Source: a virus
Direction: 5' to 3' (one strand)
DNA: 36,261 nucleotides
Virus record (IMG/VR): IMGVR_UViG_3300030333_005836
Span: 1 to 36,261 of that record
Shown: positions 17,387 to 22,794 of the stretch, in pieces
Layout: each line of letters begins with the position of its first letter
Position numbering within the stretch: the stretch's first letter is position 1
Notes under the pieces: generated by a model
What the model saw: only the letters and a program-made list of their open reading frames with translations
Told to the model about the DNA's origin: nothing
Databases searched by the model: none
Program-made: the position numbers and the translations under genes

Positions 17387-18163
17387 ATGCTAGAGCATCA
17401 GATAAGATGCGCAATCTATGCGCGAAAAGGACTTAAGCCCGGCTCTAAGCTTGCGCTCTTGGGTGTGCTCGCTTGCGTCAACTGGCAAACATGGTCAGGA
17501 CCATGTAGCTCTCAAGATGTCGCGAAGCGTATGGGCATGGATGCTAGGACAGTAAGACGAGCTTTTAAGAACCTTGTTGAGCTCAACCTAATTCGTCGTG
17601 TGGCCGAGCGTCGAGAGACTGCAAACGGGAAAGGACATCATCACCGAGCTCAAACCACACTCAACGTTAAGCTGATCATGAGCGGTGTTACCTTAGGACA
17701 GAATGACCTAACCCCCTTAGGGCAGAATGACCTAACCCCCTTAGGACAGAATGACCTAACCTTAGGACAAAATGACCTAACCCCCTTAGGACAAAATGAC
17801 CTAACCCCCTTAGGACAGAATGACCTACATATCAACCATGGATACTCAATAGAGGATATCAATCAAAATACAACAGAGGATACTCAACAGACATCACAGC
17901 CAGTTCAGGACGCAGAGACAAGCGTGGCTGTAGTAGCTGTTGAGGTTAATGATGAGATTCCTCCTGAGCTCTCAGACCTCACTGAGTATCAAATGAGCAT
18001 TGTGAGAGAGCACGCTGCAGATCATAAATGCTCACTGCTCGAAGCCAACGCTCACTTTGAACGTATTCGACGCAACACCGAGAAGAAGCTTGAGTGGAGG
18101 CGTAAAAATGAGAGTAAGATGAATCGACCAACAACCGCTTATCGGCCTAAGCCACTTTACTGA
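17387..18163 (+). CDS. Replication initiator, lambda O-like, with origin iterons inside the gene
   Basis: 258 aa from ATG 17387 with GAGG upstream. Residues ~10-75 are a winged helix-turn-helix of the phage O/DnaD type (KLALLGVLACVNWQTWSGPCSSQDVAKRMGMDARTVRRAFKNLVELNLIRR), which in lambda O binds the origin iterons. The middle is six copies of LGQNDLTP or LGQNDLT, produced by DNA iterons and not by protein need. Next comes a Thr/Gln/Glu-rich linker, then a C-terminal helical region (LLEANAHFERIRRNTEKKLEWRRK) that in O proteins contacts the helicase loader. The loader gene follows at 18186, repeating the lambda O-P order. Iteron lengths of 24 and 21 bp keep the frame. Confidence 0.75.
   Translation: MLEHQIRCAIYARKGLKPGSKLALLGVLACVNWQTWSGPCSSQDVAKRMGMDARTVRRAFKNLVELNLIRRVAERRETANGKGHHHRAQTTLNVKLIMSGVTLGQNDLTPLGQNDLTPLGQNDLTLGQNDLTPLGQNDLTPLGQNDLHINHGYSIEDINQNTTEDTQQTSQPVQDAETSVAVVAVEVNDEIPPELSDLTEYQMSIVREHAADHKCSLLEANAHFERIRRNTEKKLEWRRKNESKMNRPTTAYRPKPLY
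17693..17827. repeat. Six origin iterons (putative phage replication origin)
   Basis: Six direct repeats with core TTAGGACAGAATGACCTAA start at 17693, 17717, 17741, 17762, 17786 and 17810. Spacing is 24, 24, 21, 24 and 24 bp. Copy 2 has GGGC for GGAC, and copies 4-5 have ACAAAA for ACAGAA. Each unit has TTAGG and CCTAA arms, and the junctions form CCTAA-CCCCC-TTAGG, so the block can also fold. The DNA right after it (17828-17895) is AT-rich, as expected for a duplex-unwinding element. Confidence 0.82.
17828..17895. other. AT-rich stretch next to iterons (candidate unwinding element)
   Basis: Following the last iteron the sequence becomes rich in A/T (ATATCAACC..., GATATCAATCAAAATACAAC). Lambda ori has the same order: iterons, then AT-rich DNA, inside the initiator gene. 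The encoded peptide is a Gln/Asn/Thr-rich linker, consistent with few protein constraints. Confidence 0.5.
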
Positions 18164-18185
18164 TAACTGATACAGGAGAACCAAC

Positions 18186-19109
18186 ATGCAACGACTCGGA
18201 GACGCTCAAGACTGGGATCGAACTCTCAGACATGCCAAGGACCTAAAGCGCTCTTTTCGCGCTCGCCAAATGAACCCTGAGACAGCTCGACCACCTAAAC
18301 AGCTACTCGACTTTAGTCACCTCACCGGCGAGAACCTCGAAGATGAGAACATGATTGATGAGGGAGCTCCTCGGCTCACCGTCAAACCCATTGAGTTCTG
18401 TGGTCGATGCGATGAGGGTTGGCTCAGGATTCCGGAGACGCGCAACTCAGTTAGGCTCTGCCCATACTGCGAGATCCCTCGACGCAAGGCGAAACGCCTT
18501 AACGATCTGGAGCTTCCTGCTGATGCTCAGGGCATGCACCTGAGACGCTATGAGTGGGACAGTCAAGCGCAAGAGGCTAAGGTCACCTCAATGCTCAATC
18601 ACATCGTGGACCCTCAACAGCCTCACGCTCCATGCTCATTCTTATGGGGCCAACCTGGTAATGGTAAAACCTCTCTGCTCTACAGTGTCGCGAGGTGGGC
18701 AGCGTTCCGAAACAAGCGCGTGATCTACACCTCACACACTCAAATCATGAGCTCAATCAAGGATACGTGGGGAGACAAGCAGAAGCGTGACCCTCTTCGC
18801 GGTTGGCTCGATCGCTGTGACGTTCTCCTTTTGGATGAGCTCGGTGGTATTGGTGGCAAGGCTCAACGCTCTGCATGGTATACCTCGACCACTGTTGAGA
18901 TTCTCGGGAAGATGTATGAGCGTTGGGCAGGTGGCAAGCTCGCGATCATCATGACATCCAACCTCAACCCTCGTGAGGTCGCTCAGCTCTTCGACCGCAA
19001 CAGCGCTGTGATGTCTCGCCTCAATGCGATGTTTAACGCTCCGATTCAGATGATTGGTGATGATCGACGCCAACGCAACAATCCAGACCTCAAAGCGTGG
19101 GGGCTGTGA
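18186..19109 (+). CDS. DnaC/IstB-type AAA+ helicase loader
   Basis: 307 aa. A Cys4 zinc-binding motif lies at ~residues 64-97 (CGRC ... CPYC). The AAA+ core follows with Walker A GQPGNGKTS (~160), Walker B VLLLDELGG (~218), sensor-1 IIMTSN (~256) and an Arg-containing segment (SRLNAMF) near 280. These belong to the DnaC/DnaI/IstB group. It would load the host replicative helicase on the origin melted by the initiator encoded just upstream (22 bp gap, GGAG SD). This is the functional partner of lambda P, but of the AAA+ type. The stop overlaps the next start (TGATG). Confidence 0.85.
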   Translation: MQRLGDAQDWDRTLRHAKDLKRSFRARQMNPETARPPKQLLDFSHLTGENLEDENMIDEGAPRLTVKPIEFCGRCDEGWLRIPETRNSVRLCPYCEIPRRKAKRLNDLELPADAQGMHLRRYEWDSQAQEAKVTSMLNHIVDPQQPHAPCSFLWGQPGNGKTSLLYSVARWAAFRNKRVIYTSHTQIMSSIKDTWGDKQKRDPLRGWLDRCDVLLLDELGGIGGKAQRSAWYTSTTVEILGKMYERWAGGKLAIIMTSNLNPREVAQLFDRNSAVMSRLNAMFNAPIQMIGDDRRQRNNPDLKAWGL

Positions 19110-19396
19110 TGTATCGCGAGCACTTTGAGATTGAGAATGGGCCTCATGGGACGCTGCTATTGGTCGAGGATGGCGCAACTGTTGAGCTCAGCTCTACGCT
19201 ACACCTCGACGGTGTTGGGCGTTGGGCGTGGGCTGTGTGTCAGGGTGAACCGGAGATCAGAGAGATATCTGTTAGGGGCCGTCTGCAGCTCCATGAGATC
19301 ACACTCAACGGCTCATCAACTGTCGTGCATTATCGGGTCGATGAGCGTGGTCACGTGAGATCAATTAGGGTTTATCACTCGGCTGTTGACGTATGA
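19109..19396 (+). CDS. Small protein coupled to helicase loader, unrecognised
   Basis: 95 aa from the ATG at 19109 that shares one base with the loader TGA. Mostly beta pattern (GTLLLVEDGATVELSS, VVHYRVDERGHVRSIRVY), with no TM or Cys pair beyond one Cys. It is the last gene before the 436 bp gap, so it closes the first early operon. Function unknown. Confidence 0.5.
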   Translation: MYREHFEIENGPHGTLLLVEDGATVELSSTLHLDGVGRWAWAVCQGEPEIREISVRGRLQLHEITLNGSSTVVHYRVDERGHVRSIRVYHSAVDV

Positions 19397-19512
19397 GCGC
19401 TCAGAGCGTAGAGTAGAGCCTCACCTTTTTTCATAGCGCTGTCAGGATCATTCACAGATCTAGTTTACCACCTAGCAGCGTTTAACGGGTGACACATAAT
19501 TGAGACGATGTG

Positions 19513-19551
19513 ATTAGGGGCTTGTTACTTTTAGGGTAGCCGGCCCCTAAT
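19513..19551. other. Stem-loop ATTAGGGGC/GCCCCTAAT
   Basis: Perfect 9 bp arms at 19513-19521 and 19543-19551 with a 21-base loop, followed by GTTTTG. It could be a weak terminator or part of a structured RNA. The T-run is short. Confidence 0.45.
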
Positions 19552-19617
19552 GTTTTGTGATATCCGGATAGAGCACTAGATAGGGTTGTTGGTTCTTACT
19601 GTGTCAGTGTGTGATGT

Positions 19618-19646
19618 CCCGCCCTGATTAAAACGCTCAGGGCGGG
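19618..19646. terminator. GC-rich hairpin, possible terminator
   Basis: CCCGCCCTGA (19618-19627) and TCAGGGCGGG (19637-19646) pair perfectly over 10 bp with a 9-base loop TTAAAACGC. The stem is strong, but only CTATCTT follows on the + strand, so it lacks a clean U-tract. It may act as a factor-assisted terminator or an RNA stability element. Confidence 0.5.
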
Positions 19647-19722
19647 GCTATCTTAGCCAGTGGTTGGCTCCTCTAATCTCGTGGGTTTCTAAGTTCAATC
19701 GAAGCAAGATCAGAGGTTCCTC

Positions 19723-19750
19723 TTGACTTGTAAGTAGATGGGACTACACT
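19723..19750 (+). promoter_or_regulatory. Sigma70-type promoter for RHH-SSB operon
   Basis: TTGACT (19723-19728), 16 bp spacer, TACACT (19745-19750). Expected start of transcription is near 19757, exactly where the leader stem begins. Confidence 0.65.
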
Positions 19751-19757
19751 AGATCTC

Positions 19758-19821
19758 GGCTCACGTCTCGTTCATAATACTTAAAGGTCAGATCTCAAGT
19801 ACACACGCCGAGGCGTGAGCC
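19758..19821 (+). promoter_or_regulatory. 5' leader stem ending just before the RBS
   Basis: GGCTCACGTCTCG (19758-19770) pairs with CGAGGCGTGAGCC (19809-19821): 12 Watson-Crick pairs and one G-U in RNA, with a 38-base loop. The RBS GGAGGA begins at 19825, three bases after the stem, and the ATG is at 19833. It could affect mRNA stability or ribosome entry. As DNA, the same inverted repeat could bind the ribbon-helix-helix protein encoded next. Confidence 0.55.
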
Positions 19822-19832
19822 AGTGGAGGACC

Positions 19833-20024
19833 ATGAAGCGAAACCCAACATCAGTCAGGCTCACCATCGAGCAAGACCAATTTATAACGCGTAAGGCTCA
19901 GGAGCTCGGTTGCACTCGGAGCAAGCTCATCAAGGCCATCGTCTATGCGTATTATCAAAACCATCAGCGCGGCGGCTACCTCGTTAAAGAGGTTCGAGAG
20001 ATCGTCGAGGTACTTAACACATGA
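19833..20024 (+). CDS. Ribbon-helix-helix (CopG/Arc-like) small regulator
   Basis: 63 aa from ATG 19833 with the strong SD GGAGGA; an in-frame GTG at 19815 lies inside the leader stem and is less likely. The pattern is that of an RHH fold: a strand TSVRLTI, helix EQDQFITRKAQELG, turn C-T-R-S, helix KLIKAIVYAYYQN. RHH dimers insert a strand pair into the major groove of short inverted repeats. The protein may regulate its own promoter. The stop overlaps the SSB start (ATGA). Confidence 0.65.
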   Translation: MKRNPTSVRLTIEQDQFITRKAQELGCTRSKLIKAIVYAYYQNHQRGGYLVKEVREIVEVLNT

Positions 20025-20467
20025 TTAACAAGATCACACTGATCGGCAATCTCGGCAAAGATCCAGAGCGCAAGCAGACGCCAAGCGGCGCAGAATATGC
20101 AGTATTCAGCCTCGCGACTTCAGAGGGCCGCAAAGTAAACGATCAATGGCAGACAGAGACTGAGTGGCATTACGTCAAAGTCTGGGGTCAACAGGCCGAG
20201 CGCGTATGCAGCCAACTCAAGAAGGGCTCGAAAGCATACGTTGAGGGCAAGCTCAAATCCTATGAGGTAGACGGCCAACGCCGCTATGAGATTGTCTGTC
20301 ACACATGGCGAGCTCTCGACCCTCGACAGCGTGACGCTAATGACCTCGCACCTGGTGACCTGTTGCCACCTGACTCGAGCATTGGGTCGAGCATTGGGTC
20401 GAGCATCGCGTCTCAGCCTTGGGCTCAGCCTGTAGCGACCCCTGAGTGGGTTAAGAAACCATATTGA
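20021..20467 (+). CDS. ssb: Single-stranded DNA-binding protein
   Basis: 148 aa with the classic SSB opening INKITLIGNLGKDPERKQTPSGAEYAVFSLATSE and the OB-fold segments EWHYVKVWGQQAERVCSQLKKGSKAYVEGKLKSYEVDGQRRYEI. It coats phage ssDNA during replication and recombination. Residues ~105-120 are a low-complexity SSIGSSIGSSIA stretch encoded by 12 bp repeats. The C-terminus (TPEWVKKPY) lacks the acidic DDDIPF-type tip by which bacterial SSBs recruit partners, so it may not dock host SSB-binding enzymes in the usual way. Coupled to the RHH gene. Confidence 0.93.
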   Translation: MINKITLIGNLGKDPERKQTPSGAEYAVFSLATSEGRKVNDQWQTETEWHYVKVWGQQAERVCSQLKKGSKAYVEGKLKSYEVDGQRRYEIVCHTWRALDPRQRDANDLAPGDLLPPDSSIGSSIGSSIASQPWAQPVATPEWVKKPY

Positions 20468-20470
20468 AAA

Positions 20471-20528
20471 TGACCACACCTAAACACGTTAATCACTGAG
20501 ATTGACTACATTTAAACACGTTAGCCAC
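20471..20528. repeat. Two 26 bp direct repeats upstream of HNH gene
   Basis: Copies at 20471-20496 and 20503-20528 match at 21 of 26 positions with an identical core TAAACACGTTA; the offset is 32 bp, three helical turns. They occupy the gap between SSB and the HNH gene. They may be operators on one DNA face or a duplication left by insertion of the HNH gene. Confidence 0.65.
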
Positions 20529-20540
20529 CAAGGAAGACAC

Positions 20541-21137
20541 ATGAAGAACCAACAAGAACGTCTGACAATGCCGACACGCCAACAGATTGCAAATTGGTGG
20601 TCTAATACTAGTGAGGGGATGGCTAGGATACTTGATATCCAAGAGCGATTTGACATCGATCTAAGCGGTTCCCTAGGGGGGATTGAGATTGATGCACCTC
20701 ACTGTTGGGCCTGTAACAAGTCGATTAGGGGAGGGCGAAAGCGCTATAACACCAAGGATCTAGGATTGCATCGGTGCCATGTAATCCCGAGCACTCATGG
20801 TGGGTCCAACCATCCATCAAACATTGTGCTGATGTGCACAGATTGCCACAAGGATAATCCAGACTCACTCGACGAGTTCAGTTTTTGGTGGTGGTTCAAT
20901 AACGTAGAACCTCACTTCAACAAGTCAATCAGAATGCTATCAACAGTGATTCCACAGGATATGAAAGGCATGAGTGGTGACACTGCGAGAGAGCTACATC
21001 AACGAGTCTTGAACATCTTGGATGAAGATAAACCAGTTTTAGTCCATGGGAAGATGTCGATGGGCTCAATGATGTCAGTGCTAGCTAAGGCGGTTAGGCA
21101 ACACAAGCGGGGCTCGCTTAGGTTGGAGTCTTACTAA
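20541..21137 (+). CDS. HNH endonuclease
   Basis: 198 aa from ATG 20541 with AGGAAG upstream. The HNH/zinc core is clear: CWACNKSI (first Cys pair), LGLHRCHVIPSTHGGSNHPSNIVLMC (His of the beta-beta-alpha metal motif, Asn, and the downstream pair) and CTDCHKDNPD. The rest is helical with an aromatic stretch (FSFWWWFNNVEPHF). Freestanding HNH genes in phages are often homing nucleases that spread between related genomes, though some assist packaging with terminase. This one lies five genes before terminase, flanked by the 26 bp repeats, so homing or marker exclusion is more likely. It shares one base with the next ATG. Confidence 0.8.
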   Translation: MKNQQERLTMPTRQQIANWWSNTSEGMARILDIQERFDIDLSGSLGGIEIDAPHCWACNKSIRGGRKRYNTKDLGLHRCHVIPSTHGGSNHPSNIVLMCTDCHKDNPDSLDEFSFWWWFNNVEPHFNKSIRMLSTVIPQDMKGMSGDTARELHQRVLNILDEDKPVLVHGKMSMGSMMSVLAKAVRQHKRGSLRLESY

Positions 21138-21376
21138 TGAATAATCAGAATAATGTTAATGATCGAGCGCCATTCGGATTTGCTTGGCAGGATGGCGAGC
21201 TCATCGAGGTCGAGGCTGAGCAAGCGATCCTCAACACAATCAGTCTCCTCAAGGAGTCAGGGCTCTCCTACGCTCAAATAAAAAGACAGCTTGTCGCTCG
21301 CGGTATTCACATCACGAACAAGGCCGACAGAATTCACAACAAAGATGGTGGAGCGAATCATGGACCAACGAGATAA
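21137..21376 (+). CDS. Small protein resembling the linker domain of large serine recombinases
   Basis: 79 aa. PFGFAWQDGELIEVEAEQAILNTISLLKESGLSYAQIKRQLVARGI has the pattern of the Recombinase region that follows the catalytic domain in serine recombinases (P-x-G-x-x, E-x-A-x-I, G-x-S-x-x-x-I-x-x-x-L). There is no catalytic domain before it, so it cannot be an active recombinase. It may be a free DNA-binding protein or the remnant of a lost integrase. It overlaps the next gene by 17 bp. Confidence 0.5.
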   Translation: MNNQNNVNDRAPFGFAWQDGELIEVEAEQAILNTISLLKESGLSYAQIKRQLVARGIHITNKADRIHNKDGGANHGPTR

Positions 21377-21557
21377 GAACGCCGTAACCATCCTCAAAGA
21401 GCTTGAGCGTCTCATCCTCCTGAGCCTCGATGAGCATAGTCAGGAGATGCATGGCCACAGCGTGGAGCTCCTGCACCACATTGAGCGCACACTCAAAGAG
21501 ATTCGAGTTCAACACGTGCTTAGAAAGATCAAGGGCGAAGATGATGGCGATGACTGA
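21360..21557 (+). CDS. Small helical protein, unrecognised
   Basis: 65 aa from the ATG at 21360. Leu/Glu/His/Lys-rich, likely a helical hairpin (VTILKELERLILLSLDEHSQEMHGHSVELLHHIERTLKEIR). Acidic C-terminus. It overlaps both neighbours by 17 bp, in a tight early cluster. Function unknown. Confidence 0.4.
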   Translation: MDQRDKNAVTILKELERLILLSLDEHSQEMHGHSVELLHHIERTLKEIRVQHVLRKIKGEDDGDD

Positions 21558-21765
21558 AGAGGAGAGGCGTGAGCGCGCCAACGCTCGACAGAGAGAGCGC
21601 TATAGAGCACGCATGGCAGCAGAGACGCCAGAGCAGAAGGAAGCACGTCTGCAGCGTATCCGGCTAAATCGTCGCGCTCGGTTAGCGGCTGAGACTCCAA
21701 GAGAGCGCGCTGAGAGGCTCGAGACTGAGGCCATGGTTAAACGGATTCGGGAGGGTAAAGAATGA
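21541..21765 (+). CDS. Arg/Glu-rich protein with ETPE repeats, paralogue 1
   Basis: About 74 aa from the ATG cluster at 21541/21544/21550. Built from a repeated pattern AETPEQKEARLQRIRLNRRARLAAETPRERAERLE, with Arg and Glu making up about half the protein. The charged pattern predicts a single long helix. It closely resembles the next gene and probably arose by tandem duplication. Similar ETPEQREARLxR repeats are known in diverse proteins without assigned function. It may bind nucleic acid. Confidence 0.5.
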   Translation: MMAMTEEERRERANARQRERYRARMAAETPEQKEARLQRIRLNRRARLAAETPRERAERLETEAMVKRIREGKE

Positions 21766-22058
21766 GAGAGCGCATGAGTAAAGAGCAGTATGAGCGACAT
21801 CTAGAGACGCGCAGGATTAAAGAGAGGGAGCGCAGGGCAAACGAGACGCCTGAGCAACGTGAGGAGCGCTTGGCTAGAATCCGTGAGCGCAAGCGATTGA
21901 GGCGAGAGAGAGAGACACCTCAAGAGGCTGCCGAGCGTCGAGAGTACAAAAGCTTGATGGCTAGATTGAGGCGAGAGATGGAGACACCTGAAGAGCGAGA
22001 GCGGCGTTTGAGTAAGGACAGGGAGCGCCGGCGGCTGAAGAAGCTAGGCCAAGCATGA
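21762..22058 (+). CDS. Arg/Glu-rich protein with ETPE repeats, paralogue 2
   Basis: 98 aa from ATG 21762 (ATGA overlap, GGAGGG upstream). Three ETP units are visible (NETPEQREERLARIRERKRLRR, RETPQEAAERRE, METPEERERRLSKDRERRRLKK). It is very highly charged, has no Cys or TM, and is predicted as one helix. It shares its repeat with the preceding gene. Function unknown; nucleic-acid binding is plausible from composition. Confidence 0.5.
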   Translation: MRERMSKEQYERHLETRRIKERERRANETPEQREERLARIRERKRLRRERETPQEAAERREYKSLMARLRREMETPEERERRLSKDRERRRLKKLGQA

Positions 22059-22064
22059 TATAAT
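22056..22064 (+). promoter_or_regulatory. Extended -10 promoter before terminase genes
   Basis: TGATATAAT at 22056-22064: a consensus TATAAT with an upstream TGn extended -10 element. No good -35 lies 16-18 bp upstream, but extended -10 promoters do not need one. It would drive the packaging genes. Confidence 0.5.
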
Positions 22065-22106
22065 TATTAGAATTGTTAGAGCATGACACGCGCGCGAGGA
22101 GAGATC

Positions 22107-22571
22107 ATGAGCAAGCCCAAGAAGAAGCGAGGCCCCAAGGGGAAAAGCAGAGAGGTGAGAGATGAGCTGTTGGCTAATCTCAGAGAGCCCATGTCTATCA
22201 AGGCGGCTTGTGCTCTAAGCGGTATTAGTGAGGCTACTTATTATAACTGGATCGAGGATGACCCTGCTTGGGCTGAAGAGGTAGAGGCTGCCAAGAGGTT
22301 CAGCGAGCCGGTGATGGTTTCACGCCTCAAGAGTCTCGCAGAAGAGAAAGGCGATTGGCGCGGCTACGCTTGGCTATTAGAGCGCCGATACCCTGAGCAG
22401 TGGAGCGCTAAGCAAGAGATCGAACTTAACCAAACCACCAACGATGGTGGAGCTGCTCTAGTCATCCAAATGATCGAGCAGACAGACCAAAGACTTTTGG
22501 AGATACGAGATGAAGGCGAGAGCAGCACTGGTGAGGAGTTGGTCAATTCTACACCCACACGAGAAGACTGA
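22107..22571 (+). CDS. Terminase small subunit
   Basis: 154 aa from ATG 22107, preceded by GAGGAGA; an ATG at 22083 is also in frame but has no SD. The basic start (KPKKKRGPKGKSREVRDELLANL) leads into a helix-turn-helix of terminase-small type: MSIKAACALSGISEATYYNWIEDDPAWAEEVEAAK. This domain recognises the packaging site. The remainder (GYAWLLERRYPEQWSAKQEIELNQ) is the typical helical segment that oligomerises and meets the large subunit. Position directly before the large subunit, with one small gene between, supports the call. Confidence 0.85.
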   Translation: MSKPKKKRGPKGKSREVRDELLANLREPMSIKAACALSGISEATYYNWIEDDPAWAEEVEAAKRFSEPVMVSRLKSLAEEKGDWRGYAWLLERRYPEQWSAKQEIELNQTTNDGGAALVIQMIEQTDQRLLEIRDEGESSTGEELVNSTPTRED

Positions 22572-22794
22572 GTACACCATAAAGGGTGATTACCACATCA
22601 TATGCCAAGAGGATGAGAGCGTGGGGTGGGTCCGTCGACACATCGATGTGATCGAGGCTGATGAGGGAACAGTCATAGAGATCCTTGAGGTGAAGCGTGA
22701 TGGTTTCCAAAGCAGGACAGAGTATGAGCTCACCAAGGTCGGGCTCGTGAAGGTCGAGCGCACCATCTCTCAGGATCCGGAGCACCTCAAGTGA
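22510..22794 (+). CDS. Small protein between terminase subunits, unrecognised
   Basis: 94 aa from ATG 22510, overlapping the end of the terminase small gene by 62 bp; a GTG at 22531 would shorten the overlap. The body is an antiparallel-beta-like pattern (YTIKGDYHIICQEDES, GTVIEILEVKRDGFQSRTEYELTKVGLVKVERT). Its stop overlaps the GTG start of the large terminase (GTGA), so translation is coupled. Function unknown. Confidence 0.5.
   Translation: MKARAALVRSWSILHPHEKTEYTIKGDYHIICQEDESVGWVRRHIDVIEADEGTVIEILEVKRDGFQSRTEYELTKVGLVKVERTISQDPEHLK

Larger units (their letters stand above)
19397..19832. other. Structured non-coding region
   Basis: The longest gene-free stretch (~436 bp). I find no credible ORF and no tRNA fold. 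It holds a 9 bp stem ATTAGGGGC/GCCCCTAAT, a 10 bp palindrome TATCCGGATA (19561-19570), a 10 bp perfect GC-rich stem, a second small inverted repeat GGCTA/TAGCC (19646-19658), a sigma70 promoter and a leader stem. It probably ends one early operon and starts the next; a small RNA is possible. Confidence 0.6.

Noticed and set aside
17693-17827. CRISPR array or telomere-like (TTAGGG) repeat
   Set aside because: There are no unique spacers between repeats and no cas genes; the units are contiguous and lie inside the initiator gene as iterons do.
17650-17862. Minus-strand ORF with SFCPKGVR repeats across the iterons
   Set aside because: The repeats are produced by the iterons, and the well-supported initiator gene occupies the + strand. 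No RBS or promoter supports it.
19397-19832. tRNA gene in the intergenic region
   Set aside because: A GTTCAATC sequence resembles a T-loop, but no matching acceptor stem, anticodon arm or D-arm could be built around it.
21137-21376. Active serine integrase
   Set aside because: Only a linker-like region is present; no catalytic Ser domain and no att-site evidence.
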